Of a stretch of DNA of 64,000 nucleotides, positions 35,083-43,770 are shown in pieces. Numbering within the stretch: position 1 is the first letter of the stretch; each line of letters begins with the position of its first letter. The notes below the pieces were generated by a model, which worked only from the letters and a program-made list of their open reading frames with translations, was not told where the DNA came from and did no database searches. The translations under genes were made by a program, and so were the position numbers. This stretch comes from CAXTPV01 sp965276715. GTDB lineage: Bacteria > Pseudomonadota > Alphaproteobacteria > Acetobacterales > Acetobacteraceae. Location of the stretch: positions 2,170,001 to 2,234,000 of the forward strand of contig OZ255622.1 in the NCBI GenBank assembly GCA_965276715.1, given 5' to 3'.

Positions 35083-36129
35083 TCAGGTCGGCGGGATGAT
35101 CCGCTCCTCGCGGAGATGCTCGAACAATCGCCGAAACATCTCTTCGGTGTCGATGCAGTCGTCAAAGCCGGCCCGGCGCGCCTTGATCGTGCTGGAAATG
35201 TTGTCGAAGCCCGAATTGAAGATGAAGTCGCCGAACGGCCACGAGACCAGCATCTCATAGGGTATCGGCTGCAGGCCGTAACGCGCGACCATGCGCTGCC
35301 AGAGCGGTTCCTTGTCGGCCATGTATTCGGCGAGCGGCATTGGAACCGGCGGCGCCCACTCGATCCCGAACATGCGCGCGATCCGTGGCCAGAGGAATTC
35401 CCAGCGAAAGTAATCGCCGTTGGTGATGTTGAAGATCTCGTTGTGCGCGGCCGGCGTGCGGCCGGCCCAGTCCGACGCGGAGGCGAGGATCTTGGCCGAC
35501 GTGACCTGGTAGAGCGCGCGGTAGGCGGCGCCGGTGCCGGGGAAGCGCAATGGCAGGCCGAGCTCCTTGCTGATCGCGGCGTAGACCGCGATGACCATCG
35601 CGAGGTTCATCGGGTTGCCGATCGCGTAGCCGCAGATCGCCTCCGGACGCAGCGCGGTCCAGTGCCAGGATTTGCCGGCCTGGCGCTCGCGGAGGTGGTC
35701 CTCCTGGTCGTAGTAGAAGTTGGGCGGCATCAGGCGTGGATCATCCTCGCGCGCCGGCGTCTTGAAGGGTCCGAGATCGGCGCCGTATGCCTTGCCGCCC
35801 TGATAGAACACGACGTGTTCGAGCGCCGGGCTTTCGACGGCATCGAGCAGATGGCGCAGGATGCCGACATTGACCGCGCTGCGCTCGCCGGCGGTGGGCT
35901 TCTCGATGTAGGCCCCGAAAACCAAGTGGGTGACGCCTTCGATGCTTCCCAGCTTCTCGCGGGAGGAGGCGGGATCGAGCAGGTCGACGGAGATCGGGCG
36001 TACGCCCTCGACGTGGCCGCTGGTGCGGCGCGACAACGCGTAGACGGTGGTATCCGGTTGTCGCACGAAATGCTGCGCCGCCGCCCGGCCGCTTACGCCG
36101 TTGGCTCCGGCGATCATGATGGTGCGCAT
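35083..36129 (-). CDS. Atypical SDR, PRISE (progesterone-5-beta-reductase/iridoid synthase-like) family
   Basis: A 348-residue extended/atypical SDR. The cofactor motif near the N-terminus is GANGVSGRAAA, followed by ALSRR for NADPH preference. HVVFYQGGKAYG and NFYYDQEDHL match the PRISE family, which carries its catalytic Lys and Tyr in those motifs. These enzymes reduce enones. It lies nine bases downstream of the antiporter gene and so is probably co-transcribed with it. Confidence 0.85.
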   Translation of the reverse strand: MRTIMIAGANGVSGRAAAQHFVRQPDTTVYALSRRTSGHVEGVRPISVDLLDPASSREKLGSIEGVTHLVFGAYIEKPTAGERSAVNVGILRHLLDAVESPALEHVVFYQGGKAYGADLGPFKTPAREDDPRLMPPNFYYDQEDHLRERQAGKSWHWTALRPEAICGYAIGNPMNLAMVIAVYAAISKELGLPLRFPGTGAAYRALYQVTSAKILASASDWAGRTPAAHNEIFNITNGDYFRWEFLWPRIARMFGIEWAPPVPMPLAEYMADKEPLWQRMVARYGLQPIPYEMLVSWPFGDFIFNSGFDNISSTIKARRAGFDDCIDTEEMFRRLFEHLREERIIPPT

Positions 36130-36138
36130 GGATCTCTC

Positions 36139-37407
36139 CTACGTTGCGCGCGCTTCCTCCCTTGCGTAGAGCCGGCGCGCGAGGCGCTCCATCGTGAGCC
36201 CCTGCACGACGATGGAGAACACGACGACCACGTAGCAGACGGTCAGGAGTTCCGGCCGGTAGGTGCCGTGGCCGGGCAGGCTGAGGGCCAGCGAGACGGA
36301 GATGCCGCCACGCAGTCCACCCCAGGTCAGGACCGCGAGCGCGCGACCGCGGGCCGGCGAGCGCAGCGTGAGCGGGATCGTCGGGATGAAGACGCTGAGC
36401 GCGCGCACGGCGAGCAGGATCGGCACGGAAGCGGCGGCAGCCACGAGGTCGCCGCGCTTGAGCGAGAGGGCGACGACCTCGAAGCCGATCAGGAGGAACA
36501 GCAGCGAGTTCAGGATCTCGTCGATGAGCGACCAGAAGGTGCGAAGCTCGCGCCTGGTGTCGTTGTCGATCGAGGCTTGCACGCGATGGCTGCCGATGCA
36601 CAGCCCGGCCATGACGACCGCGATCGGACCCGACATGTGAACGCCATTGGCGAGACTGAAGGTTCCGGTCGCCAGCGCGAGGGTGATGATGACCTCGAGA
36701 TTGCGGGCATGCGCGCGCCGGATCAGGCCGGCGGCGAGCAGCCCGGTGGCCAAGCCGAGCAGGCCGCCGCCGACCGCCTCGAACAGGAACGACAGCGCGG
36801 CGTGGCCGAGACCCGAGAGGCCGGCGCTGCCGCCGACGGCGTATTCGAGTGCCGCGCCGAAGGCGACGACGCCGACGCCGTCGTTGAACAGGCTCTCGCC
36901 GGCGAAGACCGCCTGCAGTCCCACGGGCAGGCCGATCCGGCGCAGCAGCCCGACCACGGCGACCGGGTCGGTCGGCGCGAGGATGGCGCCGAGTACGACG
37001 CACCAGACGAAAGGCACCGGAAGGCCGAGCAGGTGGAAGACGGACCACATCCCGGCGGCCGTCATCGCGACCGCGAGCAGCGTGCTCAGGATGGCAAGCG
37101 TCATGGTCAGCGTCACACGGCGCCAGAGCTCGCCGAGGTCGACCTCGAGCGCGCCCGCGAACAGCAGGAAGGAGAGCGCGCCGCCGAGGAGGGCCGCCGG
37201 CAGATCGACCGAGCCGAGCAGGCGCTCGGACACCCCGCGCAGGCTGTAGCCGGGGATGAGCGGGTCGGCGGCGAGCATGACGAGCGAGGTCGCGAGCGCG
37301 ATCAGCAGCACGCCGACCGTGTTGGGGAGGCGCACCGTCATCTGGTTGAGCACGCCGAAGAGAGCCGCCAGCGTCAGCAGGATCGAGAACAGGGCGAAGG
37401 CGTTCAT
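36139..37407 (-). CDS. CPA1-type cation/proton antiporter
   Basis: A 422-residue protein with about twelve hydrophobic segments. The core motifs are APTDPVAVVGLL and GESLFNDGVGVV (carrying the ND pair), and the later TWGGLRGGISVSLAL is typical of CPA1 Na+/H+ exchangers. There is no large cytoplasmic C-terminal domain. It probably controls internal pH and sodium. The region upstream carries the 105-base repeat at 37468-37572. Confidence 0.91.
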   Translation of the reverse strand: MNAFALFSILLTLAALFGVLNQMTVRLPNTVGVLLIALATSLVMLAADPLIPGYSLRGVSERLLGSVDLPAALLGGALSFLLFAGALEVDLGELWRRVTLTMTLAILSTLLAVAMTAAGMWSVFHLLGLPVPFVWCVVLGAILAPTDPVAVVGLLRRIGLPVGLQAVFAGESLFNDGVGVVAFGAALEYAVGGSAGLSGLGHAALSFLFEAVGGGLLGLATGLLAAGLIRRAHARNLEVIITLALATGTFSLANGVHMSGPIAVVMAGLCIGSHRVQASIDNDTRRELRTFWSLIDEILNSLLFLLIGFEVVALSLKRGDLVAAAASVPILLAVRALSVFIPTIPLTLRSPARGRALAVLTWGGLRGGISVSLALSLPGHGTYRPELLTVCYVVVVFSIVVQGLTMERLARRLYAREEARAT

Positions 37408-37467
37408 CGTTCGGTTTCGTGAAGAGCCGTGAAGCTATGGTGCCGGAGGCGAATTCAGCCTGAAAAC

Positions 37468-37572
37468 GGGGCTCCGCCCCGGACCCCGCCAGACGCCGGG
37501 CGTTTGAATCGCCCATAAATTCGATTGCGGGTCTGGGACGGCTCGCCCCAGCGGGGCTTGGGGCGGAGCCCC
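37468..37572. repeat. Complete copy of the dispersed GC-rich intergenic repeat
   Basis: The ends are an exact inverted repeat (GGGGCTCCGCCCC at 37468-37480 and its complement at 37560-37572). The inner left half reads GGACCCCGCCAG and the inner right half GCGGGTCTGGGACGG, so the single strand can form one long hairpin with side stems. It fills most of the gap between the antiporter and LOV genes and ends four bases before the LOV stop codon. It could serve as that gene's terminator. Confidence 0.75.
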
Positions 37573-37576
37573 ATCG

Positions 37577-38152
37577 CTACCGGACCGCCGCCTCGCGCGG
37601 GGCCGGCGACAGGCTGGTCGAGATCTCGGCGAGGCGGAAGGCGGCCGCGATGACGCGGTCGAGTGCGTTCACGCGTCCCGCGTCGTCGACCTCCCGCAGC
37701 AAGGCATGGAATTCACGCTCCAGCGACGGCACGATGTAGGCCTGTCCAAGGCTGATCTCGTCGAGCCACTCCGGCGTGCCGCGAGTGATGTCGATCTGGT
37801 TGCCGAAGAAATAGAGCAGACGGCCATCCTCGTCGCGGATCGGCGAGATGAACAGCAGGTTCCAGAACATCGTCCCGTCGCGCTTGTAGTTGACGATCCA
37901 CTCGATGCAGCCGCGGCCGGCCTCGAGCGAGGAGCGGATGCGCGTGCGTGACGTGGGATCGGTGCGCGGCCCCTGCAGGAAGCGGCAGTTGCGGCCGATC
38001 AACTCCGAGGCGGGATAGCCGCACAAATCGAGGAAAGACTGGTTGACGGCGATGATCGGGCAATCGGGCAGGTTCGGGTCCGAGAGCGCCATTGAGGCGG
38101 GGCTGTGCGCCATGGCCGTGGTCAGGCAATCGAGAAGGTCGATCGCGAACAT
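37577..38152 (-). CDS. Short LOV-domain blue-light photoreceptor
   Basis: A 191-residue protein consisting mainly of one PAS/LOV domain (about 10-128). The flavin-adduct motif GRNCRFLQG places the reactive cysteine at residue 56. Downstream NYKRDGTMFWN and the FFGNQIDIT strand hold the other flavin contacts. The remaining 60 residues look helical and have no kinase, GGDEF or DNA-binding domain. Short LOV proteins act through dimer changes or partner proteins. No obvious partner is adjacent, so its output is unknown. Confidence 0.9.
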   Translation of the reverse strand: MFAIDLLDCLTTAMAHSPASMALSDPNLPDCPIIAVNQSFLDLCGYPASELIGRNCRFLQGPRTDPTSRTRIRSSLEAGRGCIEWIVNYKRDGTMFWNLLFISPIRDEDGRLLYFFGNQIDITRGTPEWLDEISLGQAYIVPSLEREFHALLREVDDAGRVNALDRVIAAAFRLAEISTSLSPAPREAAVR

Positions 38153-38188
38153 CGCCGTTCTCCGTTTTCCATCAGACCCTACGCACGC

Positions 38189-38334
38189 TCACTCCGGCTT
38201 GTCGATGCTTTCGCCAGGGTTCCGGCTCCAAGCGATGTCGTCGACGACTTTCGCGATCGGGCCGTCGGCGCCCGCGAGTGCCGCGGGAGAGCGGAAGCGG
38301 GACTCGTAGTTCCACTTCTGGTCAGCCGTTGCCG
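38189..38334 (-). other. Unassigned coding-like fragment
   Basis: A minus-strand frame ending in a stop at 38189-38191 reads as a plausible protein tail (QKWNYESRF followed later by VVDDIAWSRN), but has no start codon and becomes low-complexity upstream. It may be the end of a lost gene next to the MgtC remnant, or chance. I could not assign a family. Confidence 0.2.
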
Positions 38335-38343
38335 AGGGAGACG

Positions 38344-38787
38344 GTCTCGGTGGAGATCCGGCAGAAGAGCGCGGCCCTGGTGGTCCTCACGGCCGCGACG
38401 ACCATCGGCCATTTCGTGATCATGCTCGTCTTTCCGCGGCTGCTTCGACAGCTCCCGCGGCCACGCCGGACGGCGACGGAACTGCGGATCCGCTACGAGA
38501 ACGGTCGCGGCCTGTTGCGGACGATCTTGTTGACCTGCACGAGCCTGCAATTCGCCGACGACCGCGTCAGCCTGGAGAAGACCGGCGCGTCGTCGGCGCG
38601 ACCGGACGAGGCGACCGATCTGGCCGACGACGAGGGTGTCGAGATCGAGCTGCGTGGACAGCAACCGGTCACGCTGGTCATGCAGGTCAAGGGCAAGCGA
38701 CCCGTCTCGGACCTCATCGCCGGCCTGGGCGACATTGGTGGCATCCGGGAAGTCGGCACGGTCGATGACGATCTTGCCCTGGAATGA
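38344..38787 (+). pseudogene. MgtC/SapB-family C-terminal remnant
   Basis: About 148 codons resemble only the end of MgtC-type proteins: a last hydrophobic helix (FVIMLVFPRLLRQL), then a soluble ACT-like domain with RIRYENGRGLLRTIL and a closing GKRPVSDLIAGLGDI pattern. The upstream transmembrane helices of MgtC are missing and no good start codon is present. It is best read as a decayed, truncated gene beside another fragment. Confidence 0.55.
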
Positions 38788-38836
38788 TCCGGGCTGGAAG
38801 TCGAACGGGCGGGGTGATGCCGCCCGTTCGACAGCC

Positions 38837-39901
38837 TCAGGCGGCGCGGGCCCGGCTGCCGGCGCGGCGCGAGAGGCGCGCGCGCACCGCGTCGAGCGCC
38901 TCGCCGGCCAGGACGAGCGGGGCGAAGCCAAGCGCGTCCCAGGTGAAGTAGGAGACGTCGCAGGCGGTGGCGAAGTCCGGATGCGGCACGAAGACCGTGT
39001 CGGTCGGGCGCGCGAAGGTCAGGCGGTTGCCGGTGTCGAGATAGGTCTCGGCGGGCAGCCCGTTGGCCAGGACCACGTCGTGCTCGTCGAGTTCGATGTG
39101 GTGGTAGGTGATCGAGGATGGCTCGAGCAGCGTGACGGTGGTGTTGTTGACCAGGTATTTCACCGGGATGAGCACGCCGTCGACATGGATCGAGTGATCG
39201 GGCGACAGGAGCAGGTCGCGCGCGGGCACGTTGTCGTCGAAGGCGCCGGCGGCGATCCGGACCGGCCGGACGGTCTCGGGCCGCGGATGGCGGGCGATGT
39301 CGACATGGCGGGCGCCGGTCCAGATCACCGGCTTGGCCGCACCCGACAGGGTGGTGACGAGGTCACCGACCCTGATGGCCTCGACGGCGACGTCGCCGTC
39401 GGGCGTCGCGATCATCGTGCCGGCGGCGAAGCAGGGCGGGGAGTAGGCGTTGGGGTTCGTGTTGGAGAGGGTCGTCGAATAGGTCGTGGTGGCGTCGGCG
39501 GCGGTGAGGCTGGTGTCGGACAGGAGCGCGTAGTTGCTGCCGTACGGGTCGGCGGGATCAGTGGCGTTATAGGTGCCGACGCCGAGCAGCACCTGGCCGC
39601 TGTTGATCGCGATGATGTCGGCCGTATAGGGCTTGCCGAACGCGGCTCCGTTCTGGAAATCCTGCACCGATACGGTCCCGAGCCGATACGAGGTCGCCGT
39701 GCTGGTGTCGACGGAAACGACCATCGCCGAGATCGGCGGATTTCCGGTGCCACGAGCATCGTCGGCATTCGACAGGAACCCGGGACCCTCGGCGGACACT
39801 GTCACTGAGCCGTCGCCGTTGAAGGTGGGCGGAAAGAACGTGTTTTCAGCATAGTTGTCGGCGCTGAAGGTCAAGCCGGCGAGCGTGGACAGATCGGCCA
39901 T
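38837..39901 (-). CDS. Hint-domain (hedgehog/intein-type) surface protein
   Basis: A 354-residue protein. Residues 1 to about 150 are Thr/Ser/Asn-rich, beta-type and low in charge, suggesting an exported or surface region. A Hint domain then starts at the cysteine in PPCFAAGTMIATP (about residue 157) and includes VRVGDLVTT-like, LLSPDHSIHVDG and LDEHDVVLANGL segments, ending in an Arg/Ala-rich tail. This Hint_2 type is common in Acetobacteraceae and Rhodobacteraceae. Self-cleavage is possible because the Cys and the SPDHSI histidine are kept. Confidence 0.83.
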   Translation of the reverse strand: MADLSTLAGLTFSADNYAENTFFPPTFNGDGSVTVSAEGPGFLSNADDARGTGNPPISAMVVSVDTSTATSYRLGTVSVQDFQNGAAFGKPYTADIIAINSGQVLLGVGTYNATDPADPYGSNYALLSDTSLTAADATTTYSTTLSNTNPNAYSPPCFAAGTMIATPDGDVAVEAIRVGDLVTTLSGAAKPVIWTGARHVDIARHPRPETVRPVRIAAGAFDDNVPARDLLLSPDHSIHVDGVLIPVKYLVNNTTVTLLEPSSITYHHIELDEHDVVLANGLPAETYLDTGNRLTFARPTDTVFVPHPDFATACDVSYFTWDALGFAPLVLAGEALDAVRARLSRRAGSRARAA

Positions 39902-39994
39902 TACGCGACTCCGAGCGGGTGGGAAGACGAGCGGTCTGCGCTCTGTTAAGCCGGCCTATACCACCAATCCCGAGCGATTTGCACCGGAGATGAT

Positions 39995-40031
39995 AAAAAA
40001 AGAGAGGACGGCGGCCCCTCTCGCCGCCCTC
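39995..40031 (-). terminator. Hairpin with U-tract upstream of the Hint gene (possible attenuator)
   Basis: On the minus strand a ten-pair stem with one mismatch (arms 40022-40031 and 40004-40013, eight-base loop) is followed by a run of seven T residues (39995-40001). This is the form of an intrinsic terminator directed leftwards. It lies 94-130 bases before the Hint gene start, and no minus-strand gene is seen upstream. It could be a leader attenuator or an insulator. Confidence 0.4.
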
Positions 40032-40162
40032 CCGGATGACGCGATGTTAATGCACGTTACAAGGCATCATCGCCGTGGCGCCCAGGACGTAACGCCTGCT
40101 CTCGACGAGAAGAAGCGCAAGCACAAGACCTGAGTTGTTGATTGGGCTAGAACGTTGGTCCG

Positions 40163-43100
40163 ATGAATTCCCTGAGCCCGCTCGACGCGGACATTGCCTT
40201 CGACCCGGGCTGGTATCTTCAGGCCTATCCCGACGTCGCCGGCGCGGGGCTTGATCCGCTTGCGCACTATCTCGAGCATGGCCGGGCCGAGGAGCGGCTG
40301 CCGTGCGCGGAGGCGACGATCATCCGGGCCTCGCGCCTGCTCGACCTGAACTACTACATCATGAACGGCGACGACGTGCGCCGCGCCGGGCTCGACCCGT
40401 TCGAGCATTTCTGTCGGCATGGTTCGGCGGAGGCGCGCCGGCCGAACCCGTATTTCGATCCGGTCTGGTATCTCGGCCAGTATGGCAAGCCGGCCTTCAT
40501 GGGGGCGGTCGCGCACTACACGCTCTCGGGCGAGACGCGCGGGATGCGGCCGAGCCTGCTGTTCGATCCGGTGTGGTATCGCCAAGCCTACGAGCTGGCT
40601 GCCGGGGTGAACGCGCTCGCGCATTATCTCGCCCATCGCGGCACCGGCGAGTTCAGTCCGCTGCCGTCGTTCGACGTGGGCTTCTATGTCGAGCGCTACC
40701 GCGACCAGATCAGGCCGGGGCGCGACCCGTTCGGCCATTACCTCGCCGTCGGCGGCCCGCGCGACTACGCGCCGTCGCCGTGGTTCGACGCGGCCGCCTA
40801 CCGGGCGGCGCGGATGGATGGCGCGCACGCGGCGGACACGCCGCTGCTGCACTTCATCCGCTCCAGCCTGGGCGGGGCGCGGGCGCCGCGGCCGTCCGAT
40901 CTGGCGCAGGCGGGGGCGCAGGCGGGGGCGCCGGTCTCGCTGCGCGCGGCCGAGCCTGCGCTGGCCAAGCCGGTCACCCGGGTGCGCCGTCCGGTCGATC
41001 CGATGGAACGGCGTGCGATGGTGCGCACGCTCGCCTCCGCCTTCATCGACGAGGAGGCGTATATCGCGGCCCTGGGCGGCCCGCGCGAGGACCCGGCGAC
41101 GATCGAGATCTATCTCGCCCATCCGGCGCTCGAGCGGCCGTCGCTGACGCCGTTCTTCGATCCGGTGTTCTATCTCGGCCGCCATCCGGAGCTGCGTGCG
41201 CAGGAGCGCGATCCGCTGCTGCATTTCCTGCGCGCGGGCCTGGCCAAATCGTTCGATCCGCACCCGCTGATCGAGCTCGCCTTCATCCGCGAGCGCGGAG
41301 CCGAGATCGCCAACGGGCCGCATGCCGACGTGGCCCTGGCCGAGCTGCTGCAGCGTGGCCTGCTCGATCCTGGTCCCTATTTCTCGGTCCGCCACTATCT
41401 TCAGCAGGCTGGGCTCGATCAGGCGGGTCTCGATCGGGGCGAGGAGATCGCGGTGATCGGCTCGCCGCTGCGCCATTACCTGACCGTGGGGATCGAGCGC
41501 GGGCTGACGCCCAACCCGTTCCTCGACCTCACGTGGTATCGGCAGCAGGACGAGGGACGGCCGCGGACACCGCTCGCCGTCCTGCGCCATTTCGTCCTGC
41601 TCGGCGATCCGCGCGGGGAGAGCCCCGGCCCCGAATTCGACAGCGACTGGTATCTCGAGCGCTACCCGGACATCCGCGACGCCAAGCTGTCGCCGCTGCG
41701 CCACTTCCTCGCCTACGGACACGCCGAGAACCGGCAGCGCGCCCCGCTGCAGCGGCGCCCGCGGCCGAGCCAGGCGCGCCACGGCAGCGATCCCGAGGGC
41801 GACGTCGCCCGCTACCGGGCGATCGAGGCACGCTTCGACGCACGCGCGGCGCGCCAGCGGGCGGAGTTTGATCCGGTCGAGCCGGTCGCGTTCGCGGGCG
41901 AGCCGCCGACGCTGGCCTACGTGGCAGCCCCGGTGGTGTCGGTCCTGCTGCACGGCGAGGACGGCCAGGATGTCGGGCCCTGCCTGCATGCGCTCGGGTC
42001 GTCGGAGCTGCCGCTCGAAGTGCTTGGGTCCGGCCCCGTCGCCGACGCGCTCGCCCATTGCCGCGGCGAGCTGGTGCTGCTGCTGTCGGCCTCGCTGCTG
42101 CTCGCGCCGGGCACGCTGGCACGGCTCGCGGCGTGCCTGCGGGACGATCGCATCGCGGCGGCCGGGCCGAAACTGGTCGATGCCGAGGGCCGGCTCGAGG
42201 AAGCGGGCCGCGCGATCGCCAACGACGGCGCGATCGACCGGGTGGGCGCCGGCCTGCCGCCGAGCCGGCCGGATTTCTGCCGCGGACGCGACGTGCACGC
42301 GCTGTCGCACGAGGCGCTGCTGATCCGCCGCGGCGTGCTCGCCGACCTGCTCGCCACCTCCGACGCGCCGGCCCTCGACGAGCAGGGCGTCATGATCCTG
42401 TGCCTGCGCCTCCATGAGCGCGGCCACCGCATCCATTGCGCGGCCGACGCGTCCGCCCTCCGCGCGCCCGGCGCGCGGGCGCGGATCGAGGACGCGGGCG
42501 CGCGCGCCGTGTCCGCCCAGCACCTGATGGAGCAGTTCCCGCACGTGCTGCAGCGGCTGAACCGGACCCGGGTGATCGCCTTCTACCTGCCGCAGTTCCA
42601 TCCGACGCCGGAGAACGATCGCTGGTGGGGCCGCGGCTTCACCGAATGGACCAACGTCACCACCGCCGAGCCGAGCTATGTCGGCCACTACCAGCCGCAC
42701 GTGCCGGCCGATCTCGGCCATTACGACCTGCGGGTGACCGACATCTTTCGTCAGCAGGCGGCACTCGCGACGCGCTACGGCGTCGACGGGTTCTGCGTCT
42801 ACGCCTACTATCTCGACGGCAAGCGCCTGCTGCACGAGCCGTTCGAGGCGATGCTGCGCGACCCGCGGGTGCCGTTCCCGTTCTGCATGTGCTGGGCCAA
42901 CGAGAACTGGACCCGCAGCTGGGACGGCGGCGACGGCGAGGTGCTCGCCCGCCAGCGCTACGACGCCGAGACGCTGTCGGCGGTGCTGCGCGACGCGATC
43001 CGGATGGCACGCGATCCGCGCTACATCACGGTGGACGGCAAGCCGGTGCTGGTGATCTACCGGCCGCTGAAGCTGCCGGACGTGACCAACTTCGTCGCGC

Positions 43101-43627
43101 GCGCGCGCAACGCCTTTCGCCGGGCGGGCTTGCCCGGCGTGCACATGGTCTGCGTCGAGAGCGTCGAGCGGTCGGCCGACGGGATCGTGCCCGAGCATCT
43201 CGGCTTCGACGCGGCGGTCGAATTCCCGCCGCAGGGCCGCAACATGCTCGCCGCCGACCGCCCCCGGGTGATCAAGGAGGGCTGGAGCGGCCTGCGCTTC
43301 GACTACGCCGAGACGGTGCTCGCCTTTACCGAGCGGACCATCCCGCCCTACCGGCGCCACCCGGCGGTGTTCCCGAGCTGGGACAACACGCCGCGGCAGC
43401 CGTCGGGCGGCATCAATTTCGACGGCGCCGACCCGGCGATCTTCCAGTTCTACGTCGAGCGCAAGCTCGACGAGATGCATCGCAGCGCCGTCGGCGACGG
43501 ACGCCTGCTGTTCGTCAACGCCTGGAACGAATGGGCCGAAGGCGCCCACCTCGAGCCCGACCGCGCCTTCGGCCACCGATGGCTCGAAGCACTGCGCGCC
43601 GCACGGGTCGCGCGAGGGTTGTCGTGA
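40163..43627 (+). CDS. Large three-part WbsX/GH99-like polysaccharide protein
   Basis: A 1154-residue protein without a signal peptide. Residues about 12-530 hold roughly ten copies of a repeat of about 35-55 residues built around FDPxWYL..YPDV and DPLxHYLxxG. Residues about 585-770 resemble a GT2 glycosyltransferase fold (VSVLLHGEDG, VGPxL-like AAAGPKLVDAEG), but the metal-binding DxD position reads SAS. Residues about 803-1150 form a WbsX/GH99-like domain starting RVIAFYLPQFHP, with GRGFTEWTNV, CWANENWTR and NAWNEWAEGAHLEPD. WbsX proteins are linked to O-antigen and capsule assembly. The following glycosyltransferase supports that role. Confidence 0.85.
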   Translation: MNSLSPLDADIAFDPGWYLQAYPDVAGAGLDPLAHYLEHGRAEERLPCAEATIIRASRLLDLNYYIMNGDDVRRAGLDPFEHFCRHGSAEARRPNPYFDPVWYLGQYGKPAFMGAVAHYTLSGETRGMRPSLLFDPVWYRQAYELAAGVNALAHYLAHRGTGEFSPLPSFDVGFYVERYRDQIRPGRDPFGHYLAVGGPRDYAPSPWFDAAAYRAARMDGAHAADTPLLHFIRSSLGGARAPRPSDLAQAGAQAGAPVSLRAAEPALAKPVTRVRRPVDPMERRAMVRTLASAFIDEEAYIAALGGPREDPATIEIYLAHPALERPSLTPFFDPVFYLGRHPELRAQERDPLLHFLRAGLAKSFDPHPLIELAFIRERGAEIANGPHADVALAELLQRGLLDPGPYFSVRHYLQQAGLDQAGLDRGEEIAVIGSPLRHYLTVGIERGLTPNPFLDLTWYRQQDEGRPRTPLAVLRHFVLLGDPRGESPGPEFDSDWYLERYPDIRDAKLSPLRHFLAYGHAENRQRAPLQRRPRPSQARHGSDPEGDVARYRAIEARFDARAARQRAEFDPVEPVAFAGEPPTLAYVAAPVVSVLLHGEDGQDVGPCLHALGSSELPLEVLGSGPVADALAHCRGELVLLLSASLLLAPGTLARLAACLRDDRIAAAGPKLVDAEGRLEEAGRAIANDGAIDRVGAGLPPSRPDFCRGRDVHALSHEALLIRRGVLADLLATSDAPALDEQGVMILCLRLHERGHRIHCAADASALRAPGARARIEDAGARAVSAQHLMEQFPHVLQRLNRTRVIAFYLPQFHPTPENDRWWGRGFTEWTNVTTAEPSYVGHYQPHVPADLGHYDLRVTDIFRQQAALATRYGVDGFCVYAYYLDGKRLLHEPFEAMLRDPRVPFPFCMCWANENWTRSWDGGDGEVLARQRYDAETLSAVLRDAIRMARDPRYITVDGKPVLVIYRPLKLPDVTNFVARARNAFRRAGLPGVHMVCVESVERSADGIVPEHLGFDAAVEFPPQGRNMLAADRPRVIKEGWSGLRFDYAETVLAFTERTIPPYRRHPAVFPSWDNTPRQPSGGINFDGADPAIFQFYVERKLDEMHRSAVGDGRLLFVNAWNEWAEGAHLEPDRAFGHRWLEALRAARVARGLS

Positions 43628-43635
43628 GACAGGGA

Positions 43636-43758
43636 CGAAGGCCAGGGGTTCCACCCCTGGACCCCGCCAGAGGCCGGGCCTCTGGACACCATGACTTGAA
43701 TCATGCGGGTCTGGGGGCGCCTGCCCCCAGCGGGTCCAGGGCAGAGCCCTGGCCTTCG
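43636..43758. repeat. Complete copy of the dispersed GC-rich intergenic repeat
   Basis: A 123-base element bounded by an inverted repeat (CGAAGGCCAGGG at 43636-43647 and its complement at 43747-43758). It contains internal hairpins CCAGGGGTTCCACCCCTGG and CAGAGGCCGGGCCTCTG, plus a right half matching the copies at 2196 and 37468. It fills the space between the WbsX-like gene and the glycosyltransferase and leaves 12 bases before the latter's ATG. Confidence 0.75.
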
Positions 43759-43770
43759 GCCGACTAGACG

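Noticed and set aside
35053..37422. A 789-codon plus-strand open frame antisense to the PRISE SDR and antiporter
   Set aside because: Asp/Gln/Arg-rich shadow without domain signal.
40067..43654. An 1195-codon minus-strand open frame antisense to the WbsX-like gene
   Set aside because: It is the antisense of a gene with clear domains. It is His/Arg/Gln-rich without any fold signal, a usual artefact of high-GC codon bias.
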